A DNA stretch of 37,193 nucleotides from Bacteroidota bacterium (GTDB lineage: Bacteria > Bacteroidota > Bacteroidia > Bacteroidales > FEN-979), in contig JAUZOW010000005.1 of assembly GCA_030706225.1 (NCBI GenBank), positions 1 through 37,193 of the forward strand, in the 5' to 3' direction. The position numbers were made by a program, and so were the translations under genes. The notes below the pieces were generated by a model, which worked only from the letters and a program-made list of their open reading frames with translations, did no database searches and was not told where the DNA came from. Of the stretch, positions 16,750 to 27,200 are shown one piece after another; positions within the stretch are counted from its first letter, which is position 1; every line of letters starts with the position of its first letter.

Positions 16750-17940
16750 TTATTCAGAAAGTGCTCTGACTGCCAGGTAAGCCATCAGTCCCATTCCGGT
16801 AACGAGGCTGGATTCATCCACATCGAATGTCGGAGTATGGAGGTTGGAAACAAATCCCTTTTTTTCATTCCGGATTCCCAATCTGTAAAGGCAGGAAGGG
16901 ATTTCCCATGAAAAATAGGAAAAATCCTCAGCAGTCATTCTCTGTTCCACGTCAATAACGTTTTTTTCGCCAAGATATTCTGTAGCCCAGGCACGGACAT
17001 TCCGTGTTACGGTTTCATCGTTTTTAACGGCAGGATATCCGGGATCAACGAATACATCACATTCTCCCCCCAAAGCTTCGGCAATTCCAGAAGCTATTTT
17101 CCGGATCTTCTCATGAATCTCTTTGCGCCATGTTTCGCTGAAAGTCCTGACTGTTCCTTCAATCTTCACTTCAGCCGGAATAATATTGGTTCTTCCCTCA
17201 CCGATAATTTTCCCGAAAGAGATCACGGTAGGCATCAGGGGACTCGCGTTCCGGCTAACGATCTGTTGGATAGCCACGAGAATATGAGCTGCGATCAAAA
17301 CAGGATCTATATCCTGTTCCGGAGTTGCAGCATGGCCGCTTTTTCCTTTAACCGTAAGGTATATTTCATCTGTCGAAGCCATGTAAAATCCAGGTCTTAT
17401 TCCAATTTTGCCTGCATCAATTGTATTCAGGACATGTTGAGCAATGGCAATGGAAGTATCCGGGTTCTTCAGAACTCCATTCCGGATCATTCCAATAGCT
17501 CCGCCGGGATATGATTCTTCGGAAGGCTGAAAGATGATCTTGACACTTCCATGGAACCGGTCCTTCAGGGTATTCAAAATCCGCGCTGCACCCAACAGGC
17601 ATGACATATGAACATCATGGCCGCAGGCATGCATCGTTCCGGGAACTTCCGATTTATATTCCGTATCATTGGCTTCATTGACCGGAAGAGCGTCCATATC
17701 GGCACGAAGAACAATGTTTTTACCTTCCCCGGACCCGGAAATCAATCCCACAATACCTGTCCCGGCAATATTGTTTCTATAAGGAATACCGTATTTATCC
17801 AGACAGGAACAGATATAGGCTGCCGTTTCAAACTCTTTCTTGGAAAGCTCGGGATGGCGGTGAAAATGTCTTCTGATCACCCGGATATCTTCAAAATATT
17901 CAGTAGAAAGTTGTTGGATCCTGTTCTTTAATTCAGTCAT
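16750..17940 (-). CDS. M20-family amidohydrolase (N-acyl-amino-acid hydrolase type)
   Basis: VLRADMDALPVNEANDTEYKSEVPGTMHACGHDVHMSCLLGAARIL, IIFQPSEE, RMTAEDFSYF. ORF extends to 17958; MTELKNRIQQL at 17940 is a likely start. Confidence 0.92.
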   Translation of the reverse strand: MTELKNRIQQLSTEYFEDIRVIRRHFHRHPELSKKEFETAAYICSCLDKYGIPYRNNIAGTGIVGLISGSGEGKNIVLRADMDALPVNEANDTEYKSEVPGTMHACGHDVHMSCLLGAARILNTLKDRFHGSVKIIFQPSEESYPGGAIGMIRNGVLKNPDTSIAIAQHVLNTIDAGKIGIRPGFYMASTDEIYLTVKGKSGHAATPEQDIDPVLIAAHILVAIQQIVSRNASPLMPTVISFGKIIGEGRTNIIPAEVKIEGTVRTFSETWRKEIHEKIRKIASGIAEALGGECDVFVDPGYPAVKNDETVTRNVRAWATEYLGEKNVIDVEQRMTAEDFSYFSWEIPSCLYRLGIRNEKKGFVSNLHTPTFDVDESSLVTGMGLMAYLAVRALSE

Positions 17941-17959
17941 CTTGAAAAAAAATGTCACT

Positions 17960-17967
17960 CAAAGGTA
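17960..17967 (-). promoter_or_regulatory. Candidate -7 element TACCTTTG upstream of M20 amidohydrolase
   Basis: Matches TAnnTTTG on the minus strand about 20 nt upstream of the ATG at 17940. Confidence 0.3.
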
Positions 17968-18078
17968 AGCATTTAAGTAAAAAAAAGACGAATATTTACC
18001 TCTTATCCGGTAAACCGGCAATTCGTCAGGTTTCCGTATTAATATTTTCCTGATCTTTGCACCCGGATTTTTGATCGG

Positions 18079-18933
18079 ATGAATCGACTTATCCATATCG
18101 CTATAATCTGTACTCTTATTTTTTCTTTTTCCGCATGTCATCATAAGGAGAAGCATACTGCCATTTCTCCTCCTCATCACGATACAACTTCCCTCAAACA
18201 TGCCGATCTTGCCCAGCAGGATTCACTTATCCAGGGACTCGATCATATGATAAAAGACCGCTGTTTTGACGGAGCCACGATCGGGTATATTGTCATGGAT
18301 TTTACAAAAGGAATGCCGGTAACGATAGCTGAACATAATGCAAAGAAAGGGATGGTGCCGGCATCAACGCAGAAGATCTTTATTACGGGTGCTGCACTGG
18401 AGCTTTTCGGAAATTCGGTTGCCCAGGAAGTAACCGTTACCAATCAATTCAGTATTAACTGGCGTGCAAACCGTCTTCTTCAAAAGATTGGTGAAAAAAT
18501 GTACGGTAAAAAGGACTATATCCACGGTACACGGGCAGTGATGGATTTTTGGACCTCCAGAGGGTTGGATTTGAGTGGCGTCAATTTAGTGGATGGCAGC
18601 GGCAGGTCACACGACAATTGTCTGACTCCCCACCAGCTTGCCGATCTTTTATACAAAATGACTACATCCCATTATTTCCCCATTTTTTATAATTCATTGC
18701 CTCTGGCAGGCATTTCAGGAACTATGCACAGATGGCTGAAAGGAACCGATGGTGAACGGAGAGTAAGAGCCAAAACAGGATCTCTGGATAAAGTCCGCAG
18801 CTATGCAGGTTATGTACACACTGTTACCGGTAAAAGATTGATTTTTGCTGTGATCGTAAACGATTACAACTGCCGGACAAAAGTTCTGAAATCAAAAATG
18901 GAAGATGTACTGGTGAGAATGGCTGAATTATAA
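18079..18933 (+). CDS. Compact S13/PBP4-like D-alanyl-D-alanine carboxypeptidase, putative lipoprotein
   Basis: SxxK in VPASTQKIF, DGSGRSHDNCLTPHQLADLL, RAKTGSLDKVRSYAGYV; lipobox-like LIFSFSAC. Only 284 aa. Confidence 0.75.
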   Translation: MNRLIHIAIICTLIFSFSACHHKEKHTAISPPHHDTTSLKHADLAQQDSLIQGLDHMIKDRCFDGATIGYIVMDFTKGMPVTIAEHNAKKGMVPASTQKIFITGAALELFGNSVAQEVTVTNQFSINWRANRLLQKIGEKMYGKKDYIHGTRAVMDFWTSRGLDLSGVNLVDGSGRSHDNCLTPHQLADLLYKMTTSHYFPIFYNSLPLAGISGTMHRWLKGTDGERRVRAKTGSLDKVRSYAGYVHTVTGKRLIFAVIVNDYNCRTKVLKSKMEDVLVRMAEL

Positions 18934-19842
18934 AGTCTTTTTGATCCGGAAAGGCAGCAATAACGGCACTTTTGCACAATAATCTTCGTAATCTTCTTTT
19001 CTTTCTTTCATCCTCTTTTCCATGATAGGAATAGAAATAAAGAGAAACATGATTGTAATGCCGGCAGGACCTATGATCACCCACCATTGTGCGGGATTTG
19101 CAGCCAATGCAAAGAAATAAAGTCCCCACCAGAAGAAGATTTCCCCTAAATAATTCGGATGGCGGGAAAAAGACCATAAACCTTCTTTCAGTGTAATATT
19201 TTTTGGAGAACCGTTTTTTAAAAAATCAAAGAGTTGTTTGTCTGCTGCCGCTTCCATCCAGATTCCAAAACCGGTAACAAGAAGTCCCAGGATATCCAGA
19301 AAATTGAGAGGATTGCAGGATTTTACTTCGACCACCCAAAGGGAAAAGGAACCCAGAAAAACCATCATCGCAGGAAAGATATGGATTCCCAGCAGGCTGA
19401 CCGTCCAGTACCAGAAACCTGTTTTGCCTCTCAGATTGGCATATCTCCAGTCCTCATGCTTTAATCCTTTCCATTTTCTCACGAAGTTCCAGGTAAGTCG
19501 GATGCCGTACAGAGTAACCAGAACAGCAACGGTAAAAAAACGTGCAATCTGGTGATAATCCGGGTAATTACCCTTTTTAAAAAGAGCGGTTTCGTTTCCC
19601 TCGACAAACAGAAAAGTTATAAAGAGAAAAGGAGCTACACTCCAGTATGGATCAAAAACGCTTGAATTATCTGAAAGAAAGCTGAAAAGCCAGAGAATGA
19701 TTGACGCAGAAAGAATCCCCATGCAGGCTTTTCCAAGGAGGCCGAATTCCTCATAAGAAGCGCCCACAATATAAGACACTCCCGCAGTAACGGCATAAAT
19801 ACCCAACAGGATAAAACGGTCTTTCCTCATTGCCTTTGTCAT
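18928..19842 (-). CDS. DUF1295/steroid-reductase or isoprenylcysteine-methyltransferase-like membrane protein
   Basis: SVFDPYWSVAPFL, RLTWNFVRKWKGLKHEDWRYANLRGKTGFWYWTVSLLGIH, LWSFSRHPNYLGEIFFWWGLYFFAL. Confidence 0.88.
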   Translation of the reverse strand: MTKAMRKDRFILLGIYAVTAGVSYIVGASYEEFGLLGKACMGILSASIILWLFSFLSDNSSVFDPYWSVAPFLFITFLFVEGNETALFKKGNYPDYHQIARFFTVAVLVTLYGIRLTWNFVRKWKGLKHEDWRYANLRGKTGFWYWTVSLLGIHIFPAMMVFLGSFSLWVVEVKSCNPLNFLDILGLLVTGFGIWMEAAADKQLFDFLKNGSPKNITLKEGLWSFSRHPNYLGEIFFWWGLYFFALAANPAQWWVIIGPAGITIMFLFISIPIMEKRMKERKEDYEDYCAKVPLLLPFRIKKTL

Positions 19843-21665
19843 TAAATGAACGACTGCAGCTCATAAAGCCTGTGGTAAACTCCATGCCGTTCAAGCAATT
19901 CGTTATGGGTTCCTCTTTCTACAATTTCACCCCTCCGGAGAACAATGATTTCATCGGCATATTGTATGGTGGAAAGTCTGTGAGCGATGACGATGGAAGT
20001 ACGGTTCCGCATAAGGTTTTCAAGAGCCTGTTGGACAAGGCGTTCCGATTCCGTATCCAGAGCGGAAGTAGCTTCATCAAGGATCAGGATAGGTGGATTT
20101 TTCAGAACAGCACGAGCAATGCTGAGACGCTGGCGTTGTCCTCCTGAAAGCTTGGTACCCCGGTCTCCGATGTTTGTAAAATAGCCCAACGGCATCTTTT
20201 CAATAAATTCATGGGCATTTGCCACTTTTGCCGCAGCGACCACATCTTCTTCACTGATTTCGCTCATGCCGAAAGCAATATTATTAAAGACAGAATCATT
20301 GAAAAGAATGGTTTCCTGCGAGACTATGCCCATCATTCCACGCAAATCACCTATCACCAGGTCGGTAATCGGGATTTGATCGATCCGAATCTCTCCATCC
20401 GTACAATCATAAAACCGCGGAAGAAGGTCAACAAGAGTGGATTTACCTCCGCCGGAAGGCCCGACAACAGCTATTGTCTTACCTTTTTCAATGACAAGAT
20501 CGATATTTTTCAGGACATTTTCCTTCTCATAATGAAAGGAAACATTCTTATATTCAATTTTTTCACGGAAATCTTTTTTCGCAATGGCATCCGGCTTCTG
20601 TACAATCACTTCCGGCTCATTAAGCACCTTTTCTATCCTTTCCATAGATGCTCCCCCTTTCTGAATATTGTAATACGCCTGTGTGATTGATTTTGCCGGA
20701 GTAATGACCTGTGAAAAAATCGTCAAATAAACCAGGAATACAGCTGCATCCAAAAGGTTGCCGGGAGTAAGGACCAGACGGCCGCCAAACCAAAGAACCA
20801 TCGACAGAACAACTGCTCCCAGAAATTCACTGAGTGGAGATGCCAGATCACGCTTCCTGTAAAGATGAATCATCAGTCTTGTATATTCCTGGTTTGTCTC
20901 ACGAAATCTGTGATTTGTAAATTCAATGGCATTGAAAGCTTTAATGATTCTTAATCCGGAAATCGTTTCTTCTATAATGGAAAGAATGATCCCCATCTTC
21001 TTCTGCCCTTTCTGAGAACTTCTTTTCAGGCTCTTTCCGATCCGGCCGATCAGATAACCGCTGATAGGGAGAATGACCAGAACAAAAAGCGTCAATCGGG
21101 GACTGATAACAAACAAGGTGGTTATAAATGCGAGAATCTGGATAGGGTCACGGAAAATCATTTCCAGTGAGCTCATGATCGACCATTCCACTTCCTGAAC
21201 GTCCGCTGTCATTCTGGAAATGATATCTCCTTTTCTTTGTTCGGAAAAGTAAGCCAGCGGGAGAATAAGAACTTTTTCGTAAAGATTATTCCTGAGATCT
21301 TTTACAACACCGTTGCGGACATTGGCAAGAAAATACATAGCCATGTACCGGGTAAGGTTTCTGAGAAAGAACAGCACGATCACAGTAATGGCAATATAGA
21401 CGAGCATAGTCATTTCTCCCTGAGTGGTAATCATATGCCCGAAAAAATAATTGAAATTATCCTTGAGTGAATCGTAATCCGTCAAATCTAACGGAGGTGC
21501 CGTTGTGGGAATCTTTGTCGTATGAAACAGCATCTGAAGGACAGGCACAAACAATCCAAAGGAAACCAATGAAAAGAGTACCGACAGTAGATTGAACATT
21601 ACGTTCAATCCGGCATAATGCCAATAAGGCTTTACAAACCTGAATATTTTGCCAAGGGTTCTCAC
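19842..21665 (-). CDS. ABC transporter, permease-ATPase fusion (MsbA-like)
   Basis: TM domain, Walker A GPSGGGKSTL, LSGGQRQRLSIARAVLKNPPILILDEATSALDTESE. ORF runs to 21698; GTG at 21665 (VRTLGKIFRFVKPYW) is the likely start. Confidence 0.93.
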   Translation of the reverse strand: MRTLGKIFRFVKPYWHYAGLNVMFNLLSVLFSLVSFGLFVPVLQMLFHTTKIPTTAPPLDLTDYDSLKDNFNYFFGHMITTQGEMTMLVYIAITVIVLFFLRNLTRYMAMYFLANVRNGVVKDLRNNLYEKVLILPLAYFSEQRKGDIISRMTADVQEVEWSIMSSLEMIFRDPIQILAFITTLFVISPRLTLFVLVILPISGYLIGRIGKSLKRSSQKGQKKMGIILSIIEETISGLRIIKAFNAIEFTNHRFRETNQEYTRLMIHLYRKRDLASPLSEFLGAVVLSMVLWFGGRLVLTPGNLLDAAVFLVYLTIFSQVITPAKSITQAYYNIQKGGASMERIEKVLNEPEVIVQKPDAIAKKDFREKIEYKNVSFHYEKENVLKNIDLVIEKGKTIAVVGPSGGGKSTLVDLLPRFYDCTDGEIRIDQIPITDLVIGDLRGMMGIVSQETILFNDSVFNNIAFGMSEISEEDVVAAAKVANAHEFIEKMPLGYFTNIGDRGTKLSGGQRQRLSIARAVLKNPPILILDEATSALDTESERLVQQALENLMRNRTSIVIAHRLSTIQYADEIIVLRRGEIVERGTHNELLERHGVYHRLYELQSFI

Positions 21666-21669
21666 ATTG

Positions 21670-21677
21670 CAAAGGTA
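21670..21677 (-). promoter_or_regulatory. Candidate -7 element TACCTTTG for the MsbA-like gene
   Basis: TACCTTTG-CAAT-GTG on the minus strand: box lies 4 nt before the proposed GTG start. Confidence 0.35.
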
Positions 21678-21705
21678 GAATAAAAATAACATTATCATTT
21701 TTCAG

Positions 21706-21713
21706 TACATTTG
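21706..21713 (+). promoter_or_regulatory. Candidate -7 element TACATTTG for rbfA
   Basis: TACATTTG-TGAA-ATG: box lies 4 nt before the rbfA ATG at 21718. Confidence 0.4.
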
Positions 21714-21717
21714 TGAA

Positions 21718-22056
21718 ATGGAAACTACGCGTCAGAATAAAATTTCACGGTTGGTCCAAAAAGACCTGGGGGAGATTTTCCAGAGTAAAAGCAGGGAGCT
21801 TTTCAATGGTTCAATGATCACGGTTACAAAAGTTTATGTAACAAAAGACCTTTCGCTTGCAAAGATTTACCTGAGTCTTTTTTCCACAGCGGATAAAAAT
21901 GTTTTGCTGGAAAAAATCCGGACGAATACACGGGAGATCCGTCGTGAGCTGGGTAACCGTGTCAAACACCAGCTACGTATCATACCAGAACTTCAGTTTT
22001 TCCTGGATGACTCCCTGGATTATATTGACAATATTGAAAACCTATTGAAATCCTGA
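21718..22056 (+). CDS. rbfA: Ribosome-binding factor A
   Basis: ETTRQNKISRLVQKDLGEIFQSKSRELFNGSMITVTKVYVTKDLSLAKIYLSLF, LGNRVKHQLRIIPELQFFLDDSLDYIDNIENLL. Confidence 0.93.
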   Translation: METTRQNKISRLVQKDLGEIFQSKSRELFNGSMITVTKVYVTKDLSLAKIYLSLFSTADKNVLLEKIRTNTREIRRELGNRVKHQLRIIPELQFFLDDSLDYIDNIENLLKS

Positions 22057-22062
22057 CCTTAC

Positions 22063-22872
22063 ATGCAATACGACCCGATAAAAAAACGTCTTGGAACTGT
22101 TTTTAACAAAACCCCTTTCTTACGGATCCTTTTTTACCGGATACTGGATATCTTGTTGCTTCGCACCTGGCACGTAAAGAAGGAGATCCGGAAATGGGCC
22201 TCAACAAAAAAAAGAAACTGCCGTATTCTGGATGCCGGTTCCGGATTCGGGCAATACAGCTATTACCTTAGCAGCCTGAATCGTGAATGGAGTGTGGAGG
22301 CAGTGGATGTTAAAAAAGAACAAATTGATGACTGCAACGCTTTCTTCGCTAAAATACACCGGAACAATGTGCTTTTTTCGGTAGCTGATCTTACAAATTA
22401 TGTAAAGCCGGATACTTACGATTTCATCTTGTCGGTGGATGTCATGGAACATATTCTGAATGACGAGCAGGTTTTCCACAATTTTTATGATTCCCTGACA
22501 CAGGATGGAATGGTGCTGATTTCCACACCCTCGGATCAGGGCGGATCGGATGTTCATGATCCTGATCAAGAATCCTCATTCATTGGAGAACATGTCCGCG
22601 ACGGATATAACATCGGGGAAATCTGTGAAAAGCTAAGAAAAGCAGGGTTCAGCAAAGCGGAAGCTTATTATGCATATGGAAAACCCGGACAAATTGCCTG
22701 GCGCCTCGCAATGAAATATCCTGTGCTGATGCTGAATCTATCCCGTCTTTTCTTTATTCTGCTTCCCTTCTATTATCTGATCGTGTGTATTCCTGTCCTG
22801 ATGCTTGACCGGATGGATGTTCAGGGAAAGCATAAAACAGGGACAGGATTGATTGTTAAGGCTTTTAAATAG
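22063..22872 (+). CDS. Class I SAM-dependent methyltransferase
   Basis: RILDAGSGFGQYSYYLSSL motif I, DFILSVDVMEHI, LISTPSDQGG. Confidence 0.85.
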   Translation: MQYDPIKKRLGTVFNKTPFLRILFYRILDILLLRTWHVKKEIRKWASTKKRNCRILDAGSGFGQYSYYLSSLNREWSVEAVDVKKEQIDDCNAFFAKIHRNNVLFSVADLTNYVKPDTYDFILSVDVMEHILNDEQVFHNFYDSLTQDGMVLISTPSDQGGSDVHDPDQESSFIGEHVRDGYNIGEICEKLRKAGFSKAEAYYAYGKPGQIAWRLAMKYPVLMLNLSRLFFILLPFYYLIVCIPVLMLDRMDVQGKHKTGTGLIVKAFK

Positions 22873-24123
22873 GTGAACTTCCCTTTTTACATAGCAAGAA
22901 GATACCTGGTTTCCAGGAAAACCCATAACATCATCAACATCATTTCCGGGGTGTCGGTTGCCGGGGTTACCATCGGAACGATGGCACTGATTATCGTTCT
23001 TTCCGTTTTCAACGGATTTGAAAAGCTTGTTGTTTCCCTGTTCAACGCTTTTAACCCGGATATGGTGATTACTCCTGCCAAAGGAAAGACATTTGATATA
23101 AATACTCTTCCCCTGGAAGAGATCCGGAAAATCCCGGGAGTAATCCATCTTTCCCAGATTATTGAGGAGAATGCCCTGCTGAGATACAAGGACAAACAAT
23201 ATATCGCCACGATCAAGGGTGTTGAAGCGGAATACACCCGGATGAGCCGGTTAGATACGCTGATGACCGACGGAAAATTTCTTCTTCAGGAGGGAGACCG
23301 GAATTATGCAGTTCTTGGAAACGGAGTAGCCTATTATCTGGGAGCTGACATGAACGACTATGTCAACCCTATTGAAGTATATGTGCCTCTGCGAAATTCC
23401 GACCCGGGAGCCGGATTGGGAAGCGGGCTGGAAAATGCTTTCAATATGGCTACCATTTTCCCTGCCGGATTTTTCTCCGTCCAGGAAGAATTCGATATCA
23501 AATATGTTATCCTGCCCATCCGTTTTGTAAGACAATTGCTGGATTATCACAATGAAATCACCGGAGTGGAAATAGGGATCATGAAAGGAGCCAATGCAGA
23601 TAAGATCCAGAAGCAGATCGGAAATCTTGCCGGTGAACGCTTTGTCATTAAAAACAGATATCAGCAGCAGGAAATGCTTTACAAGATCATGAAATCAGAA
23701 AAATGGGCAATCTTCCTGATCCTTGCTTTTATTCTGCTTATTGCCACATTTAATGTCATCGGATCACTTTCGATGGTAATCCTTGATAAGAAACAGGATA
23801 TTGCTATACTTCAGTGTCTTGGAGCCAGCCAGCGAACGGTAAAAAGGATCTTTATGACGGAAGGGTGGCTGATCTCTATTATTGGCGCCATCGCCGGACT
23901 CATTCTCGGAGCAGGTGCCTGTTATCTTCAAATGCGTTTCGGATTCGTAAAACTGGGATCCGCTGAAAGTACTTTTGTTGTCAATACGTATCCTGTAAAT
24001 ATGCAGCTTCAGGATTTCATCTTTGTCTTTCTGACTGTTCTTCTTATTGGCCTGGCAGCCGCATGGTATCCGGTTTATAATATCCGGAAAATCGATACAC
24101 ATATCTTAAATCAGAGGTCCTGA
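22873..24123 (+). CDS. LolC/LolE-like lipoprotein-releasing ABC permease (FtsX-like), GTG start
   Basis: FYIARRYLVSRKTHNIINIISGVSVAGVTIGTMALIIVLSVFNGFE, C-terminal FtsX domain ILDKKQDIAILQCLGASQRTVKRIFMTEGWLISIIGAIAGL. Confidence 0.9.
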   Translation: MNFPFYIARRYLVSRKTHNIINIISGVSVAGVTIGTMALIIVLSVFNGFEKLVVSLFNAFNPDMVITPAKGKTFDINTLPLEEIRKIPGVIHLSQIIEENALLRYKDKQYIATIKGVEAEYTRMSRLDTLMTDGKFLLQEGDRNYAVLGNGVAYYLGADMNDYVNPIEVYVPLRNSDPGAGLGSGLENAFNMATIFPAGFFSVQEEFDIKYVILPIRFVRQLLDYHNEITGVEIGIMKGANADKIQKQIGNLAGERFVIKNRYQQQEMLYKIMKSEKWAIFLILAFILLIATFNVIGSLSMVILDKKQDIAILQCLGASQRTVKRIFMTEGWLISIIGAIAGLILGAGACYLQMRFGFVKLGSAESTFVVNTYPVNMQLQDFIFVFLTVLLIGLAAAWYPVYNIRKIDTHILNQRS

Positions 24124-24181
24124 AATATTTAAAGGCAACTTTCCTTCATATTGTTGTCATCAAGTAAGGGCTTATTTTTCA

Positions 24182-24189
24182 TAAATTTG
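24182..24189 (+). promoter_or_regulatory. Candidate -7 element TAAATTTG upstream of the C25 protease pair
   Basis: Matches TAnnTTTG; about 40 nt upstream of the ATG at 24233; -33 spacing not convincing. Confidence 0.3.
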
Positions 24190-24232
24190 TATCCCACAAT
24201 CACTGATAAAATCAACTCTTAAACATTCAGTC

Positions 24233-27200
24233 ATGAAATGCAGCCTAACTAATTCATCAGGATTAAATCGTATCTTCCTGTCAATGTTACTGTTATCCAT
24301 CTGCTTTTCTGTTTTTGCAGGAGAGATCCGAATGAATCAGGAGAAAACAGAAGTCCGTTTTACTCCCGGAAAACTTCAAACACTTACGTTTACCTCAACT
24401 CTTTCATCAGTTCAGTTCAGAGAGGTTTTGACTTCCGCAGGAACGTTCACAGAACTTTATGTCCCCGGATATAATTTCAGTAACATTCCGGGTGATCCGA
24501 AATTACCGGTTTATCACAAACTGATCGAAATTCCTCTTGAAGCCGGAGTGGAAGTGAATATCCTGAATGCAAAATATCAGGAATATGATATGGGATCCAA
24601 CGGAATCGTACATCCCGTTATTCCGGCACAACCTCCTGTATCCAAAAACATTACAGATCCATCGGCTTTACCTCTGGTATATAATGATTCTACCTATAAA
24701 TCAAATCGATTCACGGGAGGTCCGGTTGCTTCCGTAACCCCGGTTGGGATTCTTCGTTCGGTTCGCCTGGGCCGTCTTGACATATCCCCCGTATGGTATA
24801 ACCCGGTTACTCAAAAATTACGTATATACGAAAGTTTCGAGGTACAGATCGTATTTACCCATCCGGATACATACGGGACTACAGCTTTGATGCGGAATAC
24901 ATACTCTCCGGCTTTTAATAACCTTTTTACAAAAATCCCGAATCTTTATGCTCCCGATACCTTGCTGACGGGAGGTCCGATGACCTATGTCATTGTTTCC
25001 GATCCTATGTTCAGCAGTGTTTTACAACCATTCATCCACTGGAAAGAAAAGAAAGGATTCCGGGTTATTGCAGCTTATACCAATGATCCGAATGTCGGTA
25101 ATTCCAAGACATCCATCCGGAATTACCTGATGAATCTTTATAACAACCCACCTTCAGGATACGCCCGTCCTACTTTTGTTCTCCTGGTAGGTGATGTTGC
25201 ACAGATCCCTGCCTGGACCGATAACAGCCATCCATCCGACCTGAAATACTGTGAATATACCAACGACAATATCCCCGAAGTTTTTTACGGCCGCTTTTCA
25301 GCCAATAATCTGGCACAGGTTCAACCTTATATAGACAAAGCGATGGAATATGAACAATATTCCATGCCGGATGACTCTTTCCTCGGTAATGCCTCTCTTG
25401 TAGCCGGTGCAGATGCCACCAACGGTCCCCTGTATGGTAACGGACAGGTCAATTACGGCAGGAATACATATTTTAACACTGCTCATAACCTTAATCTGAA
25501 TTATTACCTTCAGCCGGAACCTTCCGGAGCCAACTATTCCCAGAGAATTCGCCAGGATGTATCCAACGGCGTTTGCTTTTCCAATTATTCCGCTCATGGA
25601 AGCGAATCAGGTTGGGCAGATCCTCAATTCGTCATTTCCCAGATTCCGGCATTGACAAATGATCATAAATATCCTCTGATGATCGGAAATTGTTGTAAAA
25701 CCGCCAATTTTGGCACAAATTGCTTTGCAGAAGAGATCACAAGAGCTGCAAATAAAGGAGCTCTCGGCTATATCGGATGCAGCGATTATTCATACTGGGA
25801 TGAAGATTTCTGGTGGGCTGACGGATTTAAATCCGTCAGTACAAACCCTCAGTACAACTCCAGTCATCTCGGAGCTTATGATGTTACCTTCCATGATCAT
25901 GGAGAAGCCATGGACAACTGGTATGTTACCATGGGACAAATGATTATGGGAGGGAATTTGGCTGTAGAAGAATCAAATTCTTCCATGAAAAGATATTACT
26001 GGGAAACCTACTGTTTGATGGGCGATCCTTCCTTAAGCGTTTATTACTCCGTTCCGTCAGCCATGACGGCAACATATCCCGGAGTCATAACCACACAGGA
26101 CAGTGTTGTTACCATTACGACTGAACCGTACGCTTATGTGGCTTTGGCTGTTCATGATTCCGTTTTGCTGGATGCACGGACTGCCGATGCTCAGGGGGTT
26201 GCCAGTCTTTCGTTTTCCCCGCTTCCACAGAATGATACACTCTCCCTGGTCATTACCAAACAAAACCGGAAACCGTTTTTCGGCTCTATTGTTGTAATAC
26301 CCGGAAATGTCCCTTATATCATTTTTTCATCATATACGATCAATGACTCCATCGGGGGCAATAACGATCATACCGCAGATTACGGTGAATCGATCCTTTT
26401 AAATGTATCGGTCAGGAATCTCGGACCGGTTGCATCCGGAATGGTGACAGGAACACTGTCAACACAGGATACAAATGTCGTAATAACTGCCGATACTCAT
26501 ATTTTCGGAATAATTTCCGGAGGTGAAACCATAACAGGATACAATGCTTTCGGGCTGACAATAAAACAAAATGTCCCCGATCAGCATATTGTTCCTCTTA
26601 CGCTTTCCCTGACCGACGGATCATCTGCCTGGATCTCGGAAATGAATCTGACCCTGAATGCACCGTTTCTTACACTGGGACAACTTACTGTGCTTGATCC
26701 GGCGCCGGGTGGAAATAATAACGGCGTTCTTGATCCGGGAGAAAGCGTTACCCTGAAGTTGAAAGTATCCAACACCGGACATGCCCCGGTATCCAATGCC
26801 ATCAGTCATGTTTCGGTAACAACCGGTTCAGGTTATATTCTGCTGAATAATCCGGTATATTTCCTGGGTACGCTGGTTCCGGGCGCCATTGGATCCTCTT
26901 ATGCTTATACAGACGCCTTGACCAACGGGGCGACTCCTCCGGGAACCTTGGTTTCATTGAATTATCTCGTAACAGCAGGCGCACAGGATCAGTATTCAGT
27001 AAACAGTCCTTATGATCTCGAAATCGGTGAACAAACTGCCTATCCCATGGCACCCGGAACCATTAGTACCTGCAGCGGAGTATTTTATGATACCGGTGGT
27101 CCCGACCAGAATTACGGCTCCAATGAAGATATTACCGAAACTTTCACTTCCGGTACTTCCGGAGCACAGATCCAGATGAATTTTACCAGTTTCGATGTTG

